NCBI RefSeq assembly: GCF_004664715.2
Contig: NC_051070.1
Coordinates: 68,514,200-68,578,199, forward strand
DNA from: Peromyscus leucopus
Taxonomy: Eukaryota > Chordata > Mammalia > Rodentia > Cricetidae
Length of the DNA: 64,000 nucleotides
Direction of reading: 5' to 3'
The position numbers were made by a program, and so were the translations under genes. Under the pieces are notes generated by a model. It searched no databases, was not told where the DNA came from, and worked only from the letters and a program-made list of their open reading frames with translations. Below, one piece after another: positions 25,247-35,358 of this stretch (its first letter is position 1; each line of letters starts with the position of its first letter).

Positions 25247-26306
25247 GTTCTCTGCATGCTACCAAAGGGGAAAGGCAATTACCGACCCGGCCACAAACCT
25301 ATAATCTACGACAGTGACTTGCCTCCATGATATGCTGGTACAATCATGGCACAAATGAGGTGGCTCCAAATCCACTCCCTGAGATGGGACCGATGCCTGA
25401 CACTGCTCAGGTGACCAAGAACCTGAGACTGGATAGGCCATAAGTCTACGAGAAAACCGAATACTGTTCCTACGCTAAAAGAACACAGCAAAAAATGACC
25501 CAGGATGACACTCTGCTATACCCATAGATGAGTGCCTTGCTCACCCGTCTTCAGAGCAGCTTCCTCCTACAATAAATGGAAATCACCATGGAGACCCACA
25601 GCTGGACAATGTGCAGAGTTTTAAAGAATTGGCAACACTCGGTCATAAATGGAATGTTTTCACCAAGTCCTCCCCCAGGTCTCCGGGAACTATGATGAAG
25701 AGGCTGCAAAAAGATTGTAAGAGCCAGAGGAAGTGGAGGCCCCCAAGGAAACAGTGCTCCCCAGACATGACAAGACTGATATACAGATGAACGCACAGAG
25801 ACTGTGGCAGCATGCACCGGACTTGCAGAGCTTCAAGCAATATGGGGTCCCAGCTCTGAGAGGGTGTGTGTGGACATGGGCTCCTGCCCCTAACTAAGAA
25901 GCTACCTGCAACTGGTACTTGCTTGCAAAGAAAAAAATTAGTCTTCTCCAACCGTGTCTCATTGGGTGTATTAGCCACACTTTAGGCTAGGCCCCATGCC
26001 AAGGAGTAACTGGCCAACACGAAATGAACTTTTTTCATATTGCTTTGATTGCATTTCTTTGTTTTATTGATCTTTTGTTTATGTATTTTTGTTTCTATTT
26101 TTGTGTTTGTGTGGGCTTTTTTGTGCATGTGTTTCTTTTGTTGTTATTGTTTATTTGGATTTTTTGTTTTTTAAAGAGAGAAAGAAAAATGGGCAGGGAG
26201 GGCGCTGGGTGGGTGGGGAGGTGGAGAGGATCTGGAAGGAGCTGTGGGAGGGGAGAGCGTCATCAGGATATATTGCTTGAGATATTTCTTTTCAATTAAA
26301 AAAAAA

Positions 26307-26689
26307 GTTTGATATGAAACAGCCAAAATTGTTAATACCTAGAAAGTAAAACTATTCACTAATAGTTGAAAATGCCCAGAAAAGTTATCAGATCCACCCG
26401 AGATGTCATTCAAATGTAGCAAATGGGGGGTGGACATGACGTCGAAGCAAGGGAACATCGTGACAGGTCCTTTCCCCTGCTGCCCACTCCCCACCACAAA
26501 CGGGAACTAAATGAGTGAGAAGAGATGTCGCCAAATGGCTCCACACAGATGTTGTGACAACTTCCTCTTCGTCACCCGGAGTGCAGCACCTGTGCTCAGG
26601 AGAGGCCTCCTGCTCACACACTCGAAGTTTTATCTCTTCTTTGACATTCTGCGAGGCAAAATGAAACCCATGCCTGAATGTCTGTGTTA
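26307..26689. other. No gene recognised
   Basis: A short unassigned interval between the L1 tail and the next LTR. Confidence 0.5.
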
Positions 26690-26740
26690 GGTGCCTGTCT
26701 TACTGCTGTGATTACACACTTGACAGAAGCAGCCTGAGGA

Positions 26741-26792
<52 letters not shown>

Positions 26793-26955
26793 TGTGTGTG
26801 TGTGCTTGTGTGCATGTTTGTGTTTGTGTGTGTTGTGTGTGTGTTTGTGTTTGTGTGTGTGTGTTTGTGTGCATGTTTGTTTGTGTGTGTGGTGTGTGTG
26901 GTGTATGTGTGTGTGTTTGTGTATGTATGTGGTATGTGTGTGTGTTTGTGTATGT

Positions 26956-26993
<38 letters not shown>

Positions 26994-27262
26994 GGGGCTT
27001 ACAGTTGGAGGGGATACATTCTATCATGGCGGGGAAGGTGTGGTAGCAGGAAGCTAGCTGGTAACCTGTGTCCACAGTTAGGAAGCAAAGTATGACAATG
27101 CTTATGTCCAGCTCTCTCCTTTTTATTCAGTCCAGAACCCCAGCCCCTGGGATTTGGATGGAACGACCCACCTCCATTAGAAAGCTGTTCAGTCATTCCC
27201 AGAGATTTGTCTCCAAGGCAACTGTAGAAGCTGTGAAGTTGACAATCAATATAAACCACCAG
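26690..27262 (-). mobile_element. MaLR-type LTR split by a (TG)n tract
   Basis: The left end gtcttactgctgtgattaca and the right part tctatcatggcggggaaggt, ttattcagtccagaacccca, tgaagttgacaatcaatata match a MaLR-type LTR in antisense. A 250-bp (TG)n-based tract occupies 26742-26993. Confidence 0.6.
26742..26993. repeat. (TG)n microsatellite, compound
   Basis: Pure (TG)n at both ends, with TTTG, CATG and GGTG variants in the middle. His/Thr or Cys/Val frames across it are artefacts. Confidence 0.95.
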
Positions 27263-27416
27263 TCTCTAATCAGTTAAGATGCTCTTCTTGAGGTCATGCC
27301 TTCACTTTTTTTTTTTTAAGTGTTCTCCTAAAGTCTAGTGTCTTCAACTTACGCAGGGTTTTGAAACCTCCAAAATGTTGAGATAGAAAGATGTGAGTTG
27401 ACACCCCTCTGAAGTG

Positions 27417-27826
27417 CAATCTTAATTAGTCTTAACAATAAAAACCCAGAGTTAGCTATTACGGTGAAAACTGAAAGATCAGAGAAGCAAAGGAGCAGCC
27501 ACCAGAGACTTCTTACCTTTCTGCATCCTCTGACCGAATGGGGGCCAAGATCCTGTCTCCACCTGCTTTATAGTCCTGTCTCCACCTCCCAGGTGCTGGG
27601 ATTAAAGGTGTGAGCCACCAACACCTGGCTCTATTTCTCTTTTAGACTGATTCAATCTCGTGTAGCGCAGGATGGCCTTGAACTCCTGATCTTCCTGCTT
27701 CCTCCTCCTACATGTTGGGATTAAAGGTGTGTGCTACCACCGCCTGGCCTCTATGGTTGACTAGTGGCTAGCTCCGCCCTCTGATCTCCAGGCAGCTTTA
27801 CCTATCAGAACGCAAACAGAATAGCA
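27417..27826 (-). mobile_element. Composite B1-bearing LTR-like repeat
   Basis: Same order as 775-1230: aacaataaaaacccagagtt, two antisense B1-like blocks (gggattaaaggtgtgagcca and gggattaaaggtgtgtgcta), then ctctgatctccaggcagctt. No clean terminal duplication was resolved. Confidence 0.6.
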
Positions 27827-27866
27827 CACAACACCCTCCTCCCTTCCGCTTCCCCTCCCCCTCCAC

Positions 27867-27965
27867 CAGTTCTTGCTGTGTAGCCCGGGGGGACCCCAGG
27901 CTTGCACTCCTGACTTAGGCTTCTGCGTGCTGAAATAACAGGTGTGTGGTATGCTGCACTGCCCA
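27867..27965 (-). repeat. B1 fragment, antisense
   Basis: Diverged B1: gttcttgctgtgtagcccgg, acaggtgtgtggtatgctgc. Confidence 0.45.
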
Positions 27966-28084
27966 GTTTAGAAGACCTACTTTCAAGCATTCACCTGGAA
28001 TGACAAATACATTTTGTTAAAAATAGATGCCATTTTTATGCAAGGTAATTATATATTCTTTTCAGGAGTTGCTAATTATATAAT

Positions 28085-29215
28085 GCTATGAGGTGCGGTG
28101 TTATGTTTCAGTACGTTTATACATAATATATTGATCAACACAGGAGATTTAGGTTATCCATCACCTCAAGCATTTATCATATCTTTGGAATGAGAACATT
28201 AAAAAAAATTCTCTTTTCCAGCTATTTTTAATATATGACCCAATAATGTTGATTATAATCACTCCCCCTGGAACACCAGAATTTTAGCCCTCCTGTCTGG
28301 CTGTTTCTGCACCTGCTCAGCATCCTTCCATTCCCTGGCCATTCCTCACCTTTGGTAATTCTGTTTTGCTTCTGTGAGCTCAAGCTTTTTAGATTCTTCA
28401 TATAAGAGAAATCACAATGTATTTGTCTTTCTACCTCTGGCTTATCTCACCTAACATTGTGATCTCTAGGTCCATCCATGTTACTGCCAATGACAGGAGT
28501 TTTCATGTGACTAGTAGTCCCCTGCATACAGATAGCACATTTTTTTCTCCACTGACTTATCAGTAGACACCTTGGTTGAACCCATATCTTCACTGTTGTG
28601 AATGATGCCCTGATAAACATGGGAGACCAGGGCCTCTTTCATGTGCTGACTTTCTTCGGTTACATATTCAGAAATGAGACAGCCAGATCACATGGTAGTT
28701 TTTTGTTGTTGATGTTCTTTTGTTGTTTGTTTTTAGGGTTCTCTTTACTGTTTTCTGTAGTGGTTTTATTACTTAGATTCCCATTAAGTCTGTAAGAGCT
28801 CCCTCTCTTCTTTCTGTGACTTCTTTCTGTGACTAAAGCCATCTATCAGAAATGAGAGACATTACTGTGGATTGGATTTGCGTTTCCCTCTGATTAGATG
28901 TTGACCATGTTTTCTTATACTTGTTGAACATTTGTATACCTTCGATTGAGAAATGTCTCTTCGTTTTCCCACTTTTAAATTGGGTTAGTTGGTTCTTTTC
29001 TTAAGCTTTTATATTCTGGTATCAATCCCTTGTCAGATGAACACGTTGCAAATGTCCCTCCCATTCTGTAGACATTTGTTTAATCTGTTGATTGTTTCTT
29101 TTGCCATTGGAGGAGTCTCGCTGTGTAGCCCAGCCTATTGATTTGATTTAACCCCATGTGTCTATTTTTTTTCCTTTTGTTATCTGTGCTTTTAAATTCT
29201 CTGTGTGTGTATGTG
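28085..29215 (-). mobile_element. Ancient eutherian L1 3' region, antisense
   Basis: Antisense L1M-like text: gagatttaggttatccatca, atataagagaaatcacaatg, catccatgttactgccaatg, cactgttgtgaatgatgccc, cagatcacatggtag. Many small gaps and point changes mark it as far older than the rodent L1 copies. Confidence 0.7.
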
Positions 29216-29319
29216 GGTATACAGGTGAGTGGTCAACTTTAGATGTCATTTCTCAAGAGCTGTCCACCTTAATTATTTTGAAGACAAAGTCTCTAATCTG
29301 ACCTAGAACTCATTAAAGT

Positions 29320-29425
29320 TGGGTTGATGGTTTACAACTATAATACAAAACTCAGGAGGCAGAGGCAAGAGGGGGTGAACTGGAGGCCAGCCTAGGCTAC
29401 ATAGGAGTACCCTGTCTCAAACAAA
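29320..29425 (+). repeat. B1 fragment
   Basis: Diverged B1: actcaggaggcagaggcaag, ggaggccagcctaggctaca, accctgtctc. Confidence 0.55.
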
Positions 29426-29449
29426 CTCATTTCATCCAAAATCATTCTC

Positions 29450-30350
29450 AGCTGCACATGGGATATTCTTCAGGATGCACCTATACTTGGGGCATAAAAC
29501 AAGTCTCAATTTTTAAAAAAATGTAAACTATGTAAATAATTTTTCTGATCACAGTGGACTAAAGCTAGAAATTAAGCAGTACACTCGTGAATGACCGATG
29601 GGTCAATGAAGAAAGTGAAAGGGATATTCAATACTTCTTGAAACACAATGGGAATACAGCCGGGCGGTGGTGGCGCACGCCTTTAATCCCAGTGCTCGGG
29701 AGGCAGAGCCAGGCGGATCTCTGTGAGTTCGAGGCCAGCCTGGGCTACCAAGTGAGTCCCAGGAAAGGCGCAAAGCTGCACAGAGAAACCCTGTCTCGAA
29801 AAGCCAAACCAAAAAAAAAAAAAAAAAGGGAATACAGCAGGGACAGTGTGAAGAAGAGTCCATAGCCATAGACACCCACATAGAGCAAAGCAGAAAGATC
29901 TCAAATGAATCAGCATTGCACCTCCAGAAACTAGGGAAAGAAATCAAACCAAAACCCAAAACTAGTAAAGGAAAAAAAAAAAAAGACTGAGAAAAATGAA
30001 CAAAATAGAGACTTTAAAATACAAAGAGCAGTAAAGTGAAGAATTTGATTTTGGGGGAAAAAAGCAAAACTGAAAACCCCATAGCTAGAGTAAGAAGAAA
30101 GAGAAAGAAAATGTTCAAATACATAAAATAAAAACTAAAATAGCTGTGGACAATGCTGCACAGCTGAGATGCCAGCACATAGAGATGCAGGCAGGAGGAT
30201 GAGAGGCTCAGGCAGGAGGATGAGAGGCTCAAGGCCAGCCGGGTACCAACTCTGTCTCCAAACAAGCAAACAAAATAAAAAAGGAAAAGGAAACACTACT
30301 ATGGAGATATAAAATACTATAAATGACAATTTATAATGAACTAACAAACA
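29450..30350 (+). mobile_element. Ancient L1 ORF2 fragment, sense
   Basis: Degenerate ORF2 text: cagtggactaaagctagaaa, gaatgaccgatgggtcaatg, later aagaatttgattttggggga. A B1 (29661-29828) is inserted in it. Confidence 0.5.
29661..29828 (+). repeat. B1 SINE with about 11-bp duplication
   Basis: A full-length young B1 with a 15-A tail. GGGAATACAGC occurs immediately 5' (29650-29660) and again right after the tail (29828 onward). Confidence 0.95.
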
Positions 30351-30839
30351 GAAGAGATATACATTTTAGTCTGGCATTTGATGTTACTGTGTGAAGAAAA
30401 ATAAGAACAGTTATATTAAAACTATGTTCTCCTTAGATTATTTACAAATTAACTCATATCTTAATTGCTTTAAGGACTAAAATTTTATTAAGGAGCTAAA
30501 GAATAAAGGTACATTGAGTCATTCATAGAATTATAATAGTTAATTTTCAAAAATACATAATTTAAGTAATTTAAAATATACAATATTACATTTTATAAAC
30601 TTAAAATAATTTCAGGGTTTCTGTCCATCAAAACTAGTAGAGGAAATTTAGAAAAAGTAATTTTTGTGGGGAAATAAACTAAAGACTTTGGGGGACACTT
30701 TGCCACCTTCTATGTGCCCACAAAATAATGTGGGTTCAGTTAAATTTTTCCCTTCTCTGTTCTTGGAGCCAGCTATTTCTTCTTCGAGAAGACCTACTTT
30801 TAAAATTATTATTATTCCCATTATATTGATGATGATGAC
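30351..30839. other. AT-rich, no gene recognised
   Basis: Low-complexity AT-rich sequence with a small (ATT/GAT)n patch near 30800-30838. Confidence 0.5.
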
Positions 30840-30945
30840 ACAGTCTTGCTCCAAAGCCCAGACTGGCCTGTGACTCCGGACACAGCCCAACAGTACTTCA
30901 GTCTTAGCTTCCGGGTACTAGGATTACAGATGTGCCACCATGCTT
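30840..30945 (-). repeat. B1 fragment, antisense
   Basis: Old B1: aaagcccagactggcctgtg, actaggattacagatgtgcc. Confidence 0.5.
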
Positions 30946-31384
30946 TAGGTTACTTGTTTTATCGGCCCCTTTACTGTCTCTGAATTTTCGTTACCATAGT
31001 CTTAGTCAGAAGCCAGGCTCTAAAGTCAAACTCCCTCTCCACCCTAGTGAGGTGTAGTGAATAACCCTATAACCCACTTTACAAAGGATGGGTAAGTCCA
31101 CCCAATGGAAACACAAGTACCAAGACACCCACTTGTAGCTCCATCACACCTGTGAACACCAACACCCCACCTGTGACCCACAGGCAGGAGCATTGCTAAT
31201 TTGAGGTTAACTGGGACTGCATAGTGAGACTCTGTCCCAACACACCAAGGGCAAATTTTTAGTTGTCTGCTTCTCTGTGAAGTATACACTAATGGGAAAT
31301 AATCAACTGATATTCCAGCTCTAATATCTGATCTTAATTTTATCAACTTTAATTTCTTCCTGTTTTTTTCCCTGCATGTCTTTA

Positions 31385-31812
31385 GCACGAATCTTCAAAG
31401 GTCTTATTAATAAAAACAAACCCGGAGCCAGGTATTGGAGTGAATGCTGAAAAGATCAGAGAAACAGAACAAGCCACATCCAACCTCACCCTGCCAATTC
31501 CTCAGCTGATTCTGTTTCTTCAAACTGGAAGTCTCTGAGTCCTCATCCAAATGGATCTCAGCTGAACTGCTGCTAAAAGCCTAAAAGCTTAAGAAGATCT
31601 CTAGTTCCTGGTCCTCACGCCTTGTATACCTTTCTGCTTCCTGTCATCACTTCCTGGAATTAAAGTCGTGTGTCTTTCCCAAGCAAGCCGTGAGATCTCA
31701 AGTCCTGGGATTAAAGTGTGTGCCACCATGCCTGGCTTCTATGTCTGTCTAGTGGCTGTTCTGTTCTCTGACCCCCAGATAAGTTTATTGGGGTGCACAA
31801 TGTATCAACCAC
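31385..31812 (-). mobile_element. Composite B1-bearing LTR (second subfamily), antisense
   Basis: Reverse complement of the 24758-25246 type: cttattaataaaaacaaacc, tcctcacgccttgtatacct, gggattaaagtgtgtgccac, taagtttattggggtgcaca. The terminal duplication is not clear. Confidence 0.65.
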
Positions 31813-31969
31813 ACATGTATTTAATTTATTTGTTGATTTAAAATGACCTATCCTGAGCCAACCTTTGTCACGTCAACCTTTTAGTATGTTAATTATGTGT
31901 ATTGATTTAGGCACAAACAATCTTTTAAAGACTGGTTTAGGATACTCATATTAAACCTAGTGTTTGTGG

Positions 31970-32900
31970 CCCTTCTATCTAGGGGATAACCAACACCTAC
32001 CTAGTTAGACTTAAGGCCCACTCAATAGGGGATTCGTGCCTGGAATTGTAAACCAAGCCCGCAACCTGTGGCTGGATAGGTCATAGACCAGTGGCTCTCA
32101 GCCTTCCTAATGCTGCAACCCTTTCATACAGTTCCTCATGTTGTGATGACCTCTAACAATAAAATTACTTCTGTCACTACTTCAAAGCTGTAATTTTGCT
32201 GCTGTTATGAATGGCAATGTAAATATTTAAAATGTAGGATATCTGATACGTGACCCCTGTGAAAGGGTCTGTCAAACCCCAAGGGGTCGTGGCCCACAGG
32301 TTGAGAACGACTGTCATAGATGCCAGAAGACAACCTGCTATTGCCCCATAATTCTAACTGTATCCTGAACACTTCCGCCTACAGCCACGGATAAGTGTGG
32401 TTCTCACCCCTCATCAAAGAAGCTTCTTTTCGCAGCAATGGAGACTGTTAGAGAGATCCATAACCAGTCAAAATGTGGAGAATAAGCCACCATGGGCTGC
32501 CCAACCCCAGTGGATACTTCTACAAATCAACCACTGTCCCTACGGCTCAGAGAACATCGTAGAAGAGGAGGCTGCAAGATTGTAAGAGCCAGAGGACCAG
32601 GGCACCTGCTGTGAGATAGTGTCCCCTAGAAAAGACAGGGGAACCGCAACCATGAACTCTAACAACACGATTTCCTGAACAAGACCTGCAAGAAGGCACC
32701 GCCAGTTAACTGCCAATGTGGACGTAGGAAATTCCAAAAGGTCCTGCTCTCGGATGAAGAGCCACAGGCTATCAGTGCTGCGGAGGGAGGCAGAATCTGT
32801 TTTCTTCAGGGTGGAGCTCCCACACAAGCTGTCTAACCCCAAGTGGTCATCCCTGGACATGTGTACCTACGAGCAACACAAAGCAGACCTGGTGGGCTGT
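31970..32900 (+). mobile_element. Rodent L1 3' UTR, sense
   Basis: Shares text with the L1 3' UTR at 25260-25830: gctggataggtcatag, cccctcatcaaagaagcttc, gaagaggaggctgcaagatt gtaagagccagagga. A URR1-like element is inserted at 32089. The G-rich L1 end was not found, so the 3' limit is approximate. Confidence 0.6.
32089..32313. mobile_element. URR1-type hAT (Charlie group) non-autonomous transposon
   Basis: Terminal inverted repeats cagtggctctcagcc and ggttgagaacgactg bracket about 225 bp with the typical text acccctgtgaaagggtc. The 8-bp duplication tcatagac (32081-32088) / tcatagat (32314-32321) has one mismatch, as expected for hAT insertion. Confidence 0.88.
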
Positions 32901-33114
32901 GTATGGGTGTAGGAAGCATTGGAGAGGAGGAAGTTTGAGGAGGGTTTGATCAAAACATTAGATCCATATAATGTTTTAGTTGAATGTTTGATATATTTGA
33001 TGTGAATCCACTCACTGTACTATTGTGACTCTTTATATGAATTTTCATATCTCTCTGGTTCTTATGGGCTATATTTTCCCCTTTACTTTTCAAATGTTTT
33101 CTAAGACATGGTAT

Positions 33115-33499
33115 CTCAGTCGGTGTTCTATTGCTGTGAAGAGACACCATGACTACAGCAAATCTTATAAAGGAAAGTGTTTAATTGGGGTGGCTTATAG
33201 TTTTGGAGGTTTAGTCCCTTGTCATCATGTCAGGGAGCATGGCAGCATGCAGGCAGACATGGTGCTGGAGATGAGAATTCTACATCCAGATATCCAGCCA
33301 GCAGGAAGAGAGAGACACTGGGACTGGCTTGGGCTTTTGAAATCTCAAGGCCTGACTGCCCACCCCCTCCCCGCCCTCCATGACACACTTCCTCCAACAA
33401 GACACACCTTCTAATTCTTTCAAATAGTGTCACTTCCTGATGACCAAGCATTCAAGTCTATGAGCCTATTGGGGCCATTCTTATTCAAACCACCACACA
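33115..33499 (-). mobile_element. ORR1-type MaLR LTR, antisense
   Basis: Complete-looking copy: tctattgctgtgaagagaca, gcttatagttttggaggttt, ctggcttgggcttttgaaat, ccattcttattcaaaccacc, ending in acaca. Confidence 0.8.
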
Positions 33500-33618
33500 G
33501 GGTCTCCCTCTGTAGCCCTGGCTGGCCTGGAACTCACTATGTAGACTAGTCTGGCCTCCTGTCTGCCTCTGCTTCCCAAGTGCTGAGACCAAAGGTGTGC
33601 ATCACCACCCACTGGCAA
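33500..33618 (-). repeat. B1 fragment, antisense
   Basis: Contains agggtctccctctgtagccc, ctggcctggaactcactatg and aaaggtgtgcatcaccaccc. Confidence 0.7.
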
Positions 33619-34623
33619 TCCTGTGTATATCTTAAAACATTCTCTAAGCATCCTAGTTCTCCCATTTTTCTCATCAATGCCCCTTAGACAGGGTCTGGAG
33701 ATTGGGAGTTCCCGCCCTAGCCTCCCGAGTACACCACCGTGATTGGCTTTTATTCTCTTTTATGAAAGACACAGGACACAACTCCTTTTGTCTGTGTCTT
33801 TTATCCCCTACATCTAATTTCTCATTTGTAGTTAACTTTGGTGTTTCTCACTCTTTTTCTTTCATCTTTGTATTCTGGGTGTCATTACATCCTGACTCCA
33901 GTATCAGACATCACGCACAGCCAGCCTCACCTCGTTGCCGTAGTGGGTATCAACAGTTATCACAGGTTCATCTTCTGGTTCTCACTCAGATTGCTCTCTC
34001 ATCTTAGCCTTGCCTACTGCGTATTGCAGCCCTGAGCAAACTTTTCAAAAGAGCCTTGGCTGCCACATTGCCTAAGATCCAAGAGTGTCCCTCCATTATC
34101 TCTCGGTACAAACGGCCTGATGTGGTCCATTTTTCTTGAGTTGCAGTTCGCCATTTGTCTAGACGATGTCACCACATTTCCTCTCACTTCGCTCACTTCA
34201 GTGGAAAAAGCCAAAGCCACTTCCATATTTTGCTCCATGAAAATGACCTACTTTTTTTCTGCTTGAAAACTGCAGAATTCTTTTTTTTTCCTCTTACAGT
34301 TTTAAATTTTTATGAAACTATGTTATGGTGTTGCTTTTACTATTGATTTTTCTGAGACTTCGGTAGTTTTCTTGTTATTTCTTTTTCTCCCCAAAATAAT
34401 GGTTTCTCTGAGAACTGATTCGGATCCTCTCGTCTACTTCTGCCACTTTTGGGAACTTCCTTTATTTGGAAATCGGCTCTCCAAAGTTAACAACTTCTGA
34501 TGAATCTTTTTTCTTTTTTTTTTTTTTTCATTTCTCCTCCATTCTGGATGGTGTAATTACCAATAAAGAAGAGTAAGCAGATGTTTTTAATATAAATAAT
34601 ACTGAATGGTGACTGTTAGCAGG
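33619..34623. other. No gene recognised
   Basis: Unassigned sequence, T-rich near 34500-34530. It flanks the 3' side of the Ooep retrocopy. Confidence 0.45.
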
Positions 34624-34670
34624 GAGGCCTTGTTTTTTTTTTGGGGGGGGGCTAATTTTTATAAATTAAC

Positions 34671-34676
34671 TTTATT
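34671..34676 (-). promoter_or_regulatory. Poly(A) signal of the Ooep retrocopy
   Basis: AATAAA on the minus strand, about 20 nt before the tail. It supports that the copied template was a normally processed mRNA. Confidence 0.85.
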
Positions 34677-34805
34677 GCATGTGACGAAAACAACAGACAA
34701 AAAAAAAGCCATTTCCATGTTGGAATAGTTCTACAAATTGCTATTTGCAAAGGAAAGCAAACAGGTATCCACAAAGGCAGGAAAGAAAACAAATCTGTAG
34801 AGATT

Positions 34806-35309
34806 TTAACAATCTATTTTTTTCTTCACCTCCAGGGGCTGAGGCGGGACCGCCTGTCGGTCAGCAGGTGCCTCTTTCACCGGCTTAAGCTGGTGGTTTG
34901 AAGAACGGCTCTTTAAGAATTCCTCAAGTTGTTTCATCTTCGCAGCTCTTTGGACGTGGTGTTCTTTGTGCCAGGTCGCCAGGTTCGAGAGAATATTCTT
35001 CATTCGATTCTTTACAGAGGGTCGTCCATATATAGTGATTTCAGCCACCTTCCCAGAATCGACTGTATCCACTCTCAGCAAAGCCTGGCTTATCCACTCT
35101 ATTTCTGAGATTAAGGATTGGTTTGGGCCGAAGATCATTTCTGCCAGCCAGGCCTCCATGTAGAGCACCAGAGGATTCTCGAGTTCGTGCTCTGGGAACC
35201 ACCAGGGCCGCACACGAAGCCGCGGAGATGCAGGCGGGGCGCTGAGCAGCTTGTGCGAGGAAGGGTCCCGCGTCATCTCTGCGTGAGCATCGGTGGTATG
35301 GGGCCCCAT
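34806..35309 (-). CDS. Ooep: Intact intronless Ooep (oocyte expressed protein) retrogene
   Basis: Encodes 167 residues of the OOEP family, a KH-like-fold component of the oocyte subcortical maternal complex with NLRP5, TLE6 and KHDC3 partners. The family signature RPWWFP is at residues 34-39, followed by NPLVLYMEAWLAE (45-57), SEIEWISQALLRVD (68-81), VDSGKVAEITIYGRP (83-97) and a basic, helical WHKEHHVQR segment (113-121); the atypical KH region is about 33-118. The start is the ATG at 35307-35309, which gives MGPHTTDAHAE, matching the family's N-terminus; an upstream in-frame TTG is not a credible start. The length is close to the usual 160-170 of rodent orthologues. The parent gene has introns, so a single uninterrupted frame here means a retrocopy. 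No frameshift or stop was found. Whether it is transcribed cannot be judged: no promoter came with the short leader. Confidence 0.88.
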   Translation of the reverse strand: MGPHTTDAHAEMTRDPSSHKLLSAPPASPRLRVRPWWFPEHELENPLVLYMEAWLAEMIFGPNQSLISEIEWISQALLRVDTVDSGKVAEITIYGRPSVKNRMKNILSNLATWHKEHHVQRAAKMKQLEEFLKSRSSNHQLKPVKEAPADRQAVPPQPLEVKKKIDC

Positions 35310-35358
35310 GCTGGAAGGCTCAGACTGCAAGCAGGAGTAGGTGCCGAGGCCTTGTTTT

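Larger units (their letters stand above)
20480..26306 (+). mobile_element. LINE-1, decayed, with nested insertions
   Basis: ORF2 text runs in sense with many stops (gagctaactgatgctataaa, gaattctactagactttcaa, aatctacagattcaacacaa, caccccaatggggaaatgca-like text near 23290) through the ORF2 end near 24200, then the 3' UTR and a G-rich end (gaggtggagaggatctggaa; aggatatattgcttgagat) and an A tail at 26298-26306. It is interrupted by an L1 3' end plus GGAT array, a MaLR LTR and a class II solo LTR. No functional endonuclease or reverse transcriptase frame remains. Confidence 0.8.
34637..35345 (-). mobile_element. Processed Ooep retrocopy with 13-bp target-site duplication
   Basis: The direct repeat GAGGCCTTGTTTT lies at 34624-34636 and exactly again at 35346-35358. 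On the minus strand the unit contains about 36 nt of 5' leader, the open frame, a 3' UTR of about 150 nt with AATAAA (34671-34676), then a short C tract (34643-34651) and A-tail (34633-34642, partly shared with the duplication). Missing introns, a tail and a perfect duplication are the marks of LINE-1-mediated retroposition; the perfect repeat argues for recent insertion. Confidence 0.93.

Noticed and set aside
26614..27095. His/Thr and Cys/Val frames up to 153 codons
   Set aside because: Translation of a (TG)n tract.
35310..35330. Seven-residue extension of the Ooep frame
   Set aside because: It would start at TTG; the downstream ATG matches the family N-terminus.
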